A DNA stretch of 59,451 nucleotides from Mycetocola manganoxydans (GTDB lineage Bacteria; Actinomycetota; Actinomycetes; Actinomycetales; Microbacteriaceae): NCBI RefSeq assembly GCF_003667545.1, contig NZ_RCUV01000021.1, forward strand, positions 1 through 59,451. Direction: 5' to 3'. The notes under the pieces are model-generated. The model searched no databases and was not told the DNA's origin. It saw only the letters and a list, made by a program, of their open reading frames with translations. The position numbers and the translations under genes are program-made. Every line of letters begins with the position of its first letter. Position 1 is the stretch's first letter. Below, one piece after another: positions 47,127 to 55,281 of the stretch.

Positions 47127-47353
47127 TGCCGTATCCGTTCAGTCTAAAGTCGATGCGTACGCATCATTGTCGACAACGGTCGAGGTTAGCCCCGTATTCC
47201 TACTGTCACCTGGGCTCTCGGTCGTGCCCCTCATCGGGGCTGAAGCGCTCACCCGCAAACTGTCCGTCCGAATTTCTGGCAGAGCCGTACCTCACACTTT
47301 ACGAATGCACCTGACCCGAAAAGACACGCGCTCGTGTGCAGAAACTTTCGAAG

Positions 47354-47899
47354 TCACAGCCCTGCCGCGTCAGCGAGCCAATCTCGAACTTGAGCGGGGT
47401 CGTTCCCGAATGGTTCGAGCCACGACTGAACGACCCCAGGACCAGCGTCGAACCAGTAGGTTTCTTGGGAGTCGATCCCCGTGTGTTGACCAAGTTGACC
47501 TATCACGTGAATATCCAGGGCCTCCTTCGGCAACAACCACATGTGTGCGTCCACAGGCGACAGCCCAAGGCAGAGACAGTAGTCGTAATCTCGATCGCGG
47601 ATCTGTTGGAATCTGTAGATGCCGCTGCTCCATAAGGTTGACATCTTCACTTGAACTCGTAGCTCGTCGATATCTAGGTAATGCTGTCCGTCTACTCTGA
47701 TCGACCGCACGTCGAAACCCGAATTTGCCGCCCACTCGGCTACCAGACGCCGTCCGATGCTCCCTTTCGTGGCGGACGGAACAGACAATATCCACTCGAA
47801 CGGGCTTCCCCGCCAGTCACGTGACTCTGGGAAGTCGGCGGCGATTTCATTTGACGCGTGTGCAAGGTCCACAAAACCGTCTGTTGGAGTAGGTGCCAC
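47354..47899 (-). CDS. Putative PD-(D/E/Q)XK-type nuclease-like protein
   Basis: Read from GTG 47899 (GGAG eight bases upstream), the protein has about 181 residues. ATKGSIGRRLVAEWAANSGF, HYLDIDELRVQVKMSTLWSS and YDYCLCLGLSPVDAHMWLLP follow the alpha-beta order of restriction-type nucleases: a helix, an Asp (D78), a strand with Q-x-K (Q83, K85) and a further strand. Similar proteins in other bacteria are described only as endonuclease-like or hypothetical. Starts at ATG 47947 and GTG 47980 are also possible. It stands alone on the minus strand beside the GIY-YIG/MazG pair. Nuclease activity is inferred from the motif alone. Confidence 0.6.
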   Translation of the reverse strand: MAPTPTDGFVDLAHASNEIAADFPESRDWRGSPFEWILSVPSATKGSIGRRLVAEWAANSGFDVRSIRVDGQHYLDIDELRVQVKMSTLWSSGIYRFQQIRDRDYDYCLCLGLSPVDAHMWLLPKEALDIHVIGQLGQHTGIDSQETYWFDAGPGVVQSWLEPFGNDPAQVRDWLADAAGL

Positions 47900-48085
47900 C
47901 GCTACGTCTCCGATCCTTGAGCAAGTCGATTGGCGAAAGCTAAGCATTAATTCGGAGGCTTGTATACAGGCGTTGATCACGGATTTTTAACCGTTGAGTG
48001 CGAGTCAGGCGTGGACCTCGTGTTCAGGGTAGTTCCTGTGAAGTGCACGATAGTGCCGGCTCGACGACCGGCGACTTGCTCCCGC

Positions 48086-49876
48086 TCAGTGCCGGTCCAC
48101 CGTCGTGATGAAAGTTCTTAGGTACTCGCGAAGGGCGGGGTCGCACACGTAGACATACGTACCGCGGATGCCACGGGTCAGGAGAACTGCGTAAATGTTG
48201 CGGACAAAACGCAGCAGGTCGTCGTCGCTGTAGACCTTGCCGAGAACCGCATTGTTCTCCTTGCCCTTCTTGTCGAAGTACGACGCACGATCAACGAACA
48301 GCCGTCGAGTAATGGGGTCGTAGCGAAGGTCCGGCCCGATGATCACGCCCGCGTAGTTGAGGTCGTAGCCCTGGACCGTGTGGATCGACCCGACCTCATT
48401 CAACGATTTCGGGGATGCGATCCAATCGGTCTGTGTGCTGTTCCAGCGAAACTTCTCACCGTCGACGTTGATGTCGAAAGCCGCCTTGTCGTTCTTGGAA
48501 GCCCAGGGCCACGCGAATCCAGCCACGAGACGCGAGAGACCTGCTTCCTTCTCCTTGAGCAAGATCTCGTCCCGCATGTCGGCGACGCTTTCAAACATCC
48601 GAAAGTCGTACTCCGCGAACAGTTCCGGCTCGGGCTGGGTGGTGTCGTCGAAGTGGCTCGCCGAGCCAAGAATGCGTCGGATGTACGCGACGTAGTCCGC
48701 TTCACCCGCCTGCACCCGCATCTGAGTAATCAGGGGATAGTGGCGGTGGCGAGCTTTGGCGTTGGTCACAAGGTCGAGGAGTAGTTGGAACGGGAGATCC
48801 GCGGGTCGCACGCTCTGCTCCGCATCAAGCAAATAGATCTGATGCTTGCTTCTCGCACGGATCCAGTCCAGCTGAGTCTTGCTCGTGTCATCAACATCGA
48901 AGAGCTTTTTCGTGATGTCGGCGAAGTTCTTGTTCTGCACACCCGACGGTTGGTTCGCTCGCTGATTGAGCCGGTGGGCTTCGTCGACGATGAGAAGGTC
49001 GAACTCCTCGTCGGCATTGCCCACGTCGAAGGCAGTCATGACCATCGCCGGATCCAAACCGGGCGTCTTGCGGAACACTTTCTTGATCGACTCCCGCAGC
49101 GACTGTTGCGGGATAACGAGACCGATGCGAAGGTCGGTGAGAAGTGCGCGGTGCTCGGGGACGAACAACTCCGAGAACATCGTGTCGCTGTCGAAATCCT
49201 CAGCCTCAACAGTATTCGCGATATCGACGAGCAGCTTCAACATATAGAGGGCGACCACGGTTTTGCCGGTGCCGGGGTCACCCTGAATCACGAGGGTGCT
49301 GCTGGAACCAGCGCCCAGATCCGTGAGCAGACCGTTGAGAATGTCTTCCACTGCGGCAGCCTGGTCCTGCGTGAGCGCTTTGAATGGGGACAGCTTGAAC
49401 AGGTCGCTGTTCTCGATCTCCGGGATGCTCCGGGTGAAGACCCCGTCGCGTCGTAGCTGTTCAAAGACGTCGCGAAACGACTCGCGATAGAGATCACGGT
49501 CGTAGTAATCGCCCTCGGTGATTCCGTCATTCCGGTTGAGCACGCGATAGGCCCCGTCGCCGGCGAGCAGCCGGATGAGGAAGGACTCGAGATCGAGGCA
49601 GGCCGATTTGTTGAATCGTTCGTCGACAATGACCCGGATGGTCTTCAGATGCGCCTTGTCTGGGGAGTCGAAGTGCTGCCGCATCCGACCGGCGGCATTT
49701 CGCGACTCACCAACATAGACGTCGTTCAGCAACCGATTCCGTGGAGCGCGGTTGTCGGTCGTCGCGTCGTCGAGCACATAGACAACGGGCCAGTTCGTGT
49801 TGCGAGTGTGACTCGGAGCCCAACGAATAACAGCCTCGGGTGTGAAGTCGAGGCGTTCGATTTTAGAGGGCGTCAT
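48086..49876 (-). CDS. GIY-YIG nuclease fused to a DUF2075-type P-loop helicase-like domain
   Basis: The 596-residue protein begins with a GIY-YIG domain (PVVYVLDD at 30-37, VYVGESRNAAGRMRQHF at 53-69, a Glu near LDLESFL). From about 190 it carries a DUF2075-type superfamily 1-like ATPase: TLVIQGDPGTGKTVVALYML, FDLLIVDEAHRLNQ, QIYLLDAEQSVRP and VGSIHTVQGYDLNYAGVIIG, which are Walker A, Walker B and later helicase motifs. GIY-YIG/DUF2075 proteins recur in defence-gene neighbourhoods. Its ATG at 49876 lies inside the last codons of the MazG gene (14-base overlap), so the two proteins are made together. Nucleolytic action on foreign DNA is an inference. Confidence 0.85.
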   Translation of the reverse strand: MTPSKIERLDFTPEAVIRWAPSHTRNTNWPVVYVLDDATTDNRAPRNRLLNDVYVGESRNAAGRMRQHFDSPDKAHLKTIRVIVDERFNKSACLDLESFLIRLLAGDGAYRVLNRNDGITEGDYYDRDLYRESFRDVFEQLRRDGVFTRSIPEIENSDLFKLSPFKALTQDQAAAVEDILNGLLTDLGAGSSSTLVIQGDPGTGKTVVALYMLKLLVDIANTVEAEDFDSDTMFSELFVPEHRALLTDLRIGLVIPQQSLRESIKKVFRKTPGLDPAMVMTAFDVGNADEEFDLLIVDEAHRLNQRANQPSGVQNKNFADITKKLFDVDDTSKTQLDWIRARSKHQIYLLDAEQSVRPADLPFQLLLDLVTNAKARHRHYPLITQMRVQAGEADYVAYIRRILGSASHFDDTTQPEPELFAEYDFRMFESVADMRDEILLKEKEAGLSRLVAGFAWPWASKNDKAAFDINVDGEKFRWNSTQTDWIASPKSLNEVGSIHTVQGYDLNYAGVIIGPDLRYDPITRRLFVDRASYFDKKGKENNAVLGKVYSDDDLLRFVRNIYAVLLTRGIRGTYVYVCDPALREYLRTFITTVDRH

Positions 49877-50183
49877 ATTTCGCGCTTCGACCGCGGGATT
49901 TCTCGATCGGGTACTTTTCACGGCTCTTCGCCAGTTTCTCAAGGACGATCTGGTCCGGGTCGGCACCGATACGGTCGGCGAGCAGTATGCAATACGTAAG
50001 GACGTCGGCTAATTCGTCGCGGACACGGGCCGAATCCGCGTCATCGTTCCATTGGAAGCACTCGAGCAGCTCGCCGGATTCGATGACGATGCTCTTCGCG
50101 AGGTTCTCGGGACTGTGAAATTGAGCCCAGTCCCGCTCGGCCATGAAGGAGGCGATCTCATCGCGGACTGACTTGTCGACCAT
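49863..50183 (-). CDS. MazG-type nucleotide pyrophosphohydrolase
   Basis: The 106-residue protein is an all-helical MazG-like domain with NLAKSIVIESGELLECFQWN, where the Glu-rich helix supplies metal ligands, and VRDELADVLTYCILLADRIG with the second E-x2-D site. It would hydrolyse (d)NTPs to monophosphates and pyrophosphate. It overlaps the GIY-YIG/DUF2075 gene by 14 bases and is the first gene of that pair. Such partners are reported in phage-defence settings, where changing nucleotide pools is one proposed role; the sequence does not prove it. Confidence 0.87.
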   Translation of the reverse strand: MVDKSVRDEIASFMAERDWAQFHSPENLAKSIVIESGELLECFQWNDDADSARVRDELADVLTYCILLADRIGADPDQIVLEKLAKSREKYPIEKSRGRSAKYDAL

Positions 50184-50329
50184 CCCGTCAACCTAGCAGG
50201 GAGGCCCCTCGAGCCGAGGTCAATGCCCGGCGGAGACTACATGGCACACGTTTTGGGTGTCTCTCGCGGCGCGGGCATCTCGGCCGATCTCAATAGACTA
50301 CGGACCGAGTACCAATCATGGAGGTTGTT

Positions 50330-51583
50330 GTGGCCAAGCGTCGAGGATTCTTTGCGGAAATGCAGCATCAGGCACGACTCGCAGAGAAGCGCGAAGCCGC
50401 CGTTGCTCGAGAATACAATGCGGCCGTTCGACGCACCGAGCAGGCGCATAAAGCCGCACAAAGAGCAACCGCGGCGGCTCAACGTGCGTCTGAAGCGGAC
50501 CGAAAGCGACTCGAGAAGGAAGCCGCCGCTGCGCACGTCGAGGCGATGCAGGCCGAAGTAGACCAATTGAACGCCGAACTTTCTGCGAAGTACGAGCGCA
50601 TCGATTCGCTGCTGTCGGCGACCCTGCAAGTTGATGACTACGTCGACCTCGAATCATTGCGAGAAGTGGTCGATCATCCCCCGTTCGATCGCCCGGACCT
50701 CATGCGCCCACTGCCCGCTCCGGCCCCCATTCCGGACCCACCGCTCCCCGTTAAGCAGCCAGTGCAGGCTCCGACAGGATTATTCGGTAGAAAGCAGAAG
50801 CTCGCTGAGGCGGAAGCTGCAGCCGAGGCGCAATATGCGGCCGATTACTGGGCTTGGCACGCGAGTGTGCAAGAACTGCCGGCTCGTCGCCAAGCTCAGG
50901 ACACGGCCTATGCCGCAGCTGAGCAGGGGCGCTTAGCGGAGCTCGCGAAAGAGAGGGCGCGCTACGACCAAGAGTGTGTTGCCCGGGAAGAAGCAGTCCT
51001 CGAGCAGAACGGGGAGCTTGACCAGTTAATTAACGGCCTTGGTTACGGGACCGTGGGCGCTGTGCAAGATTATGTCGCTATAGTTCTCGCGAACTCGATC
51101 TACCCGGAGGAAGTCGAGGTGCATCATTCAGCCGAATTCGAGCCGTCGACTGCTGAGCTCAGCATGAGGGTGTTGATCCCAGGCCCGGACAGTATTCCTG
51201 CAGTGAAGGGATATCGGTATGTCAGAGCATCCGACGAGATCGTCGAAACACCTCTGTCGCAGAAGGAAGCCAAAGAGAGGTATGCCGAGCTCGTTCACAA
51301 CGTCGCTTTGAGGAGTTTCCACGAGGTGTTCGAAGCGGATCGACGTGGTCTCATCCGAAGCATCGCTTTGGAACTTGGCACCGAAACCATCAATCCAGCA
51401 ACAGGTAGAGAAACATACGTACCGCTGACTGCCGCTGCAGTTTCCCGGGAGGTCTTCTCCGAACTCGATCTCTCGGCTGTAGTGCCAGCGGCTACTCTCG
51501 CCCATCTTGGTGCGGTTGTCTCGAAGAACCCGCTGGCCTTGGTGCCAGTGAGCGGTTCGGGTGTTCGGAGCGCACAAGGGTGA
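50330..51583 (+). CDS. Coiled-coil protein coupled to a DUF4041/GIY-YIG gene
   Basis: The 417-residue protein has a long basic/Ala-rich coiled coil at the N-terminus (AEKREAAVAREYNAAVRRTE, RKRLEKEAAAAHVEAMQAEV), a Pro-rich hinge (PLPAPAPIPDPPLPVKQPVQ), a second coiled coil and a folded C-terminal domain (LGYGTVGAVQDYVAIVLANS, TAELSMRVLIPGPDSIPAVK, GYRYVRASDEIVETPLSQKE, RGLIRSIALELGTETINPAT). Similar actinobacterial proteins are sometimes labelled restriction-system proteins. GTG 50330 follows GGAGG by five bases, which decides the start over the ATG at 50318. It ends over the start of the next gene (GTGA). No nuclease motif is evident in it. Confidence 0.75.
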   Translation: MAKRRGFFAEMQHQARLAEKREAAVAREYNAAVRRTEQAHKAAQRATAAAQRASEADRKRLEKEAAAAHVEAMQAEVDQLNAELSAKYERIDSLLSATLQVDDYVDLESLREVVDHPPFDRPDLMRPLPAPAPIPDPPLPVKQPVQAPTGLFGRKQKLAEAEAAAEAQYAADYWAWHASVQELPARRQAQDTAYAAAEQGRLAELAKERARYDQECVAREEAVLEQNGELDQLINGLGYGTVGAVQDYVAIVLANSIYPEEVEVHHSAEFEPSTAELSMRVLIPGPDSIPAVKGYRYVRASDEIVETPLSQKEAKERYAELVHNVALRSFHEVFEADRRGLIRSIALELGTETINPATGRETYVPLTAAAVSREVFSELDLSAVVPAATLAHLGAVVSKNPLALVPVSGSGVRSAQG

Positions 51584-52941
51584 GTGAACCGATATTCAAC
51601 CCGCCGCCCGGGTGGCCCCAACCGCCTCCCGGCTGGCAGCCGCCGGCAGGCTGGAGCCCGGACCCTTCTTGGCCGGACCCACCTCCCGGATGGGAACTGT
51701 GGGTGCCATCGGTCACACCCAAGGAAGCAGCCGAAAATTCGTTCGTCACCTCTGTCTCGGACGACAGTCCGATTGGCTCCTCGGACGATCATGGTGCCGC
51801 AGACGGCGATATTGACAGAACGCGCGGCGGCGATGTGTCTCGACGAATGGCGTTGCTAGAGGCAGAGAACGCCACCTTGCGCGCCCAGCTGGCCTCGACC
51901 GCGCCGGGCACTTACGTTGAACTGAATGACGCTATCGTCCTTCAGGACGTCGGAATTTACCGCTACCACCATCCGCTTGAATCAGCTGCTGCCTACAAAG
52001 ACCGCTTGAACCACATTGAGTCGCAAACGGCCGAGCTGGTCAAATCCGGTCGCGCGATAGTCAAATCCGAATTGTTTACGTTCAATAACTCTCTTGCGCA
52101 GGGCCGACGCATGACGGAGGACCTCGCGAAGCTCATGTTGCGTGCCTATAACGCGGAAGCCGACAACAGCATTCGATCTCTGAAGGCCGGAAACGTACTC
52201 ACGGCCAGGCGCCGTATGGACGCCAGCCGAGCTGCTATCGCGAGACTCGGCCGATTGATGGAGATGCATATCAGTGATGAGTTCCACGCGTTGCGTTTAG
52301 AAGAAATCGAGCTTACTTCCGACTGGCTAGTCAAGAAGCAGGAAGAACGAGAGGCGCAACGTGAGGAACGGGCGCGGTTGAAAGAAGAGAATCGTGTTGC
52401 AAAGGAGCTTGCTGAGGAGCGAGCGAATCTCGATAAGGAGCGGTCGCATCTTCTGAATGCCCTCAATGCACTTGAGCAGCAAGGGCAATCTGACCCAGAA
52501 CTGGTCGTTCGGCTTGCCCTCATCGATGACGCAATCGCGCAGAATGACTTCCGCGCCGCGAATATTCGTGCGGGCTATGTCTACGTGATCTCAAATGAAG
52601 GTGCGTTCGGCAAGAACGTCGTGAAGATTGGGTTGACTCGAAGACTTGATCCGGGCGATCGTATCGCCGAGTTGAGCGGGGCGTCCGTGCCGTTCCGCTT
52701 CGACACCCACACCCTGTACTTCTCGGAAGATGCCGTCACCTTGGAGAACGAACTACACAGGCACTTCGCGGATCGGGCACTCAATCGCGCGAATGCTCGG
52801 AAAGAGTTCTTCTTTGCTACCCCCGTAGAGGTCAAAGCGGTCCTTCTCGAAAAGGTAGGCAACCTGTTGGAATTCACAGAGTCAGCAGACGCGACGGAAT
52901 ATCGGCAGTCAGTCGCTCTGTGGCCGGCCGGCCGACCTTGA
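51580..52941 (+). CDS. DUF4041-type protein with C-terminal T5orf172 GIY-YIG domain
   Basis: The 453-residue protein has an N-terminal Pro/Trp-rich stretch (NPPPGWPQPPPGWQPPAGWS) like DUF2510-type tails, a DUF4041 region (YVELNDAIVLQDVGIYRYHH, AAYKDRLNHIESQTAELVKS, LMLRAYNAEADNSIRSLKAG), a coiled coil rich in E/R/K (EEREAQREERARLKEENRVA) and a C-terminal GIY-YIG domain of the T5orf172/Mug113 kind (GYVYVISNEGAFGKNVVKIG, LENELHRHFADRALNRANAR). The GIY-YIG core suggests DNA cleavage. GTG 51580 overlaps the upstream stop codon, so this is a coupled pair that recurs in actinobacteria. Function unproven; defence is a reasonable guess. Confidence 0.83.
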   Translation: MSEPIFNPPPGWPQPPPGWQPPAGWSPDPSWPDPPPGWELWVPSVTPKEAAENSFVTSVSDDSPIGSSDDHGAADGDIDRTRGGDVSRRMALLEAENATLRAQLASTAPGTYVELNDAIVLQDVGIYRYHHPLESAAAYKDRLNHIESQTAELVKSGRAIVKSELFTFNNSLAQGRRMTEDLAKLMLRAYNAEADNSIRSLKAGNVLTARRRMDASRAAIARLGRLMEMHISDEFHALRLEEIELTSDWLVKKQEEREAQREERARLKEENRVAKELAEERANLDKERSHLLNALNALEQQGQSDPELVVRLALIDDAIAQNDFRAANIRAGYVYVISNEGAFGKNVVKIGLTRRLDPGDRIAELSGASVPFRFDTHTLYFSEDAVTLENELHRHFADRALNRANARKEFFFATPVEVKAVLLEKVGNLLEFTESADATEYRQSVALWPAGRP

Positions 52942-52954
52942 TCACAACGACCTA

Positions 52955-54049
52955 ATGCGCCTGATTAGAGCAACAATCCCCGCCGTCGTTGCCGCCCTGC
53001 TCTGGTGGGCCAGCGGCGGCCTCGAACTGCTCGGCCGGCAGACCCTCTCCGGTCCGGTGCGGCACATCCTCGCCATCGTCGCTCCCGAGACGATTCCGGT
53101 GCAGGAACTCACCGCTCCCGCACCGTGGGCGTTCATCATGATCGCTCTCTCGATGCTCGCCATCTTCGCCGCCTACGCCGCCCTCGCCGCACTGGTCGGG
53201 CGTCAGCAGCCAGGCAACACCGCGACCGCGTTTGCCGCCTACTGGATGTGCGCCGTGGCATCCGGGTTCCTGGTTCCGGCGATTCCCGTCGTCATCGAAC
53301 TCGTCAACGCAGTCGTACAGCAGCAGGCCCCGTTCGGTCTCGTCGGCGAGCGGGTGGCCGGGGCAGCGCAGTGGGGGCTGCTGATCGGCTGGATTCCCGC
53401 GCTGGTTGCTGTCGCCCTCGATAGTGCCGGTCGGCCGGAACGGCGCGTCTTCACCCGTCGGATGGTCGCCATCCCCGCGATCGTCCTGTTTCTGCTGGCG
53501 GCCGTCGGGCTGACCGTCGCCTCGCCGCTGGCGCTTGCTGCGGTGCAGGCGCAGATTCCGACCGAACCGGTCGCGGAACCCGCCCCGGTGGGCACACCGG
53601 TGCCACAGGTCGCGCCCGGCGAGTGGCAGATTGATCCGCGGTGGTGCACGAGCGGACAGCTCGAGATGACAGCGGGGGAGCCGGACGCCGCCCTCGGCAG
53701 CCGCGCCCTCGTCATTCGGGCCACGAACGTCAGCGATGCGCCGTGCATCGTGGAGAGCTACCCGGATGTGGCGTTCGCCGACGAGTACAGCAACGCCCTC
53801 GACGTGAGCGTCGACCACGGCGGCGCGATGCTCAGCGACGATCCCGGTGTGACGCGGATCGAGGTGCAGCCCGGGGCATCCGTGGTGTCGACGCTCGCCT
53901 GGAGTGCGATGCCGACTCAGGGGCTGGATGCCGCCGGCTGGCTCCACGTCGCATCCCACCACGGTGCGAAACGGCAGATGGTGCACATCGATACGGATAT
54001 CACCGGGGGGACAGTGACGGTAACTGCGTGGGCGTTGCTCATCGGCTAG
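52955..54049 (+). CDS. Membrane protein with C-terminal DUF4232-like domain
   Basis: The 364-residue protein has about five to six membrane helices in its first half (AFIMIALSMLAIFAAYAALA, GLLIGWIPALVAVALDSAGR, IPAIVLFLLAAVGLTVASPL) and, from about residue 225, an exported beta-sandwich of the DUF4232 type with WCTSGQLEMTAGEPDAALGS, LVIRATNVSDAPCIVESYPD and VQPGASVVSTLAWSAM. DUF4232 domains are common in actinobacterial surface proteins without known role. It starts 13 bases after the GIY-YIG gene, yet its GC content and CGGATGCC-type octamers point to core DNA, so the defence-like block may end and resume around it. Confidence 0.82.
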   Translation: MRLIRATIPAVVAALLWWASGGLELLGRQTLSGPVRHILAIVAPETIPVQELTAPAPWAFIMIALSMLAIFAAYAALAALVGRQQPGNTATAFAAYWMCAVASGFLVPAIPVVIELVNAVVQQQAPFGLVGERVAGAAQWGLLIGWIPALVAVALDSAGRPERRVFTRRMVAIPAIVLFLLAAVGLTVASPLALAAVQAQIPTEPVAEPAPVGTPVPQVAPGEWQIDPRWCTSGQLEMTAGEPDAALGSRALVIRATNVSDAPCIVESYPDVAFADEYSNALDVSVDHGGAMLSDDPGVTRIEVQPGASVVSTLAWSAMPTQGLDAAGWLHVASHHGAKRQMVHIDTDITGGTVTVTAWALLIG

Positions 54050-54408
54050 GCGAGGTACTCGAAGATAGCGGCGGCTCCATCCGGCTTCGGAAAGGCACGG
54101 TTGCGCTCTGGTGACCTACTGCTGCGACGTGGAGCGAGCGACTCTTCATATGTTCGTCTGGCAACCGCAGCGATGGGCAGCCATCTCGACCAGAGTGTTG
54201 TGCCACTGAGCACAGGCTTTCCTCCTGAAGCGCTAATCCCCGAGCGGCTTAGCTCAGTCGCACCGGCTCAGCGCCAGGACGGGATGGAGGAAGCCCCGAA
54301 AGCGGGGTCGCACGTGACCGTGCTCCGAGGATAGCCTGACTCGATCTAACGTTCGCTGAGCGGGGAGTCAAGATTGTTTTTGCGTGAGCTAGTGCGCACC
54401 GATAACCC
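54050..54408. other. Gene-free gap with a short hairpin
   Basis: This 359-base stretch holds no convincing gene; a 77-codon open frame (54101-54334) lacks a ribosome site and biased codon use. CCCCG (54294-54298) and CGGGG (54303-54307) around AAAG form a small hairpin. AT-rich bases near 54370-54405 (TTGTTT, GATAAC) could carry the promoter of the kinase gene, but the spacing is not standard. Confidence 0.5.
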
Positions 54409-55281
54409 ATGGCTGCTTTCGTGACCCCAGACGAAATCGTCTCGGAGGCGATCGCTGCAACAGGAGTATCTAACGCCCAATGGCTCACCCAGGGAGGGCA
54501 AAAGTGGGTGCTGACTGCTGATCTCGCAGGCAATCCCGTAGTTCTAAAGATCGTCCCGGTGCCTCCCGGACCAGTTGCGCAGATCGCAGTTAAACGAGCG
54601 CATCGCGAGGTGGAACTGCTCGCCGCCGTCGAATCGCCTCATCTGGTTTCGGTCTTGTCGGAGGCGATCGAGATTGGTGACGTCCCGTCAGCCGTGGTCT
54701 GGCTCGAAGAGAGGCTGGACGGTGCCGACTTGAGTCTGGAGTTGGGGGTGCAGTGGGACGATATGCAGGTCGTAGCGATGTTGCGCGATCTCGCTCGCGG
54801 ACTAATCGGCTGCCATGAACTCGCAGTCGTTCACCGAGACCTTTCCCCGGGTAATGTGCGCCACACCTCTGAAGGACGATTCGTTGTGATGGATCCCGGA
54901 TTTGCGCGACATTTGGAACGAAGCGCGCTTACCGGGATACATCAACCTGGCACGCCCGGCTTCCGAACCCCGGAGCATGTGCCGGGTGGATCTCCCACCC
55001 CCGCTAGCGACATCTTCGGCGTGGGGATCTTGGCCTTTTTTGCTCGCAGTGGACAATTCCCAGTTGACCCCTCGGGTGAGGATCACGAGTACGACCGTCG
55101 TCTGCGCACAGGCCAGGCCGCACCTATTAGCAGTTTGGTGAGCTCCATCGACGGAGAACTTGCCGTGATCATTGATCGCTGTCTGCAGCGTCAGCCAGCG
55201 CGGCGGTATTTGGATGGCGGCGAGCTCTTCGCTGCACTTGAGGCGACAGCAATAGGGAGTGCCGAATGGCGGGAATTCTGA
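54409..55281 (+). CDS. Eukaryotic-type Ser/Thr protein kinase (single domain)
   Basis: The 290-residue protein is a compact kinase: NPVVLKIVPVPPG with the ATP-binding Lys (K47), VVHRDLSPGNVRHT with the catalytic His-Arg-Asp (residues 142-144), VVMDPGFARH where DPG replaces the DFG metal motif (about 162), TPGFRTPEHVPGGSPTPASD and DIFGVGILAFFARSGQFP. The Gly-rich loop (TQGGQKWVLTADL) is atypical. There is no transmembrane segment or PASTA repeat, so it is a cytosolic kinase with an integral partner rather than a wall sensor. It overlaps the following gene by 16 bases. The ATG at 54409 has no strong ribosome site. Confidence 0.83.
   Translation: MAAFVTPDEIVSEAIAATGVSNAQWLTQGGQKWVLTADLAGNPVVLKIVPVPPGPVAQIAVKRAHREVELLAAVESPHLVSVLSEAIEIGDVPSAVVWLEERLDGADLSLELGVQWDDMQVVAMLRDLARGLIGCHELAVVHRDLSPGNVRHTSEGRFVVMDPGFARHLERSALTGIHQPGTPGFRTPEHVPGGSPTPASDIFGVGILAFFARSGQFPVDPSGEDHEYDRRLRTGQAAPISSLVSSIDGELAVIIDRCLQRQPARRYLDGGELFAALEATAIGSAEWREF

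Noticed and set aside
54101-54334. 77-codon open frame between the DUF4232 and kinase genes
   Set aside because: No ribosome site, no codon bias and no recognisable sequence.
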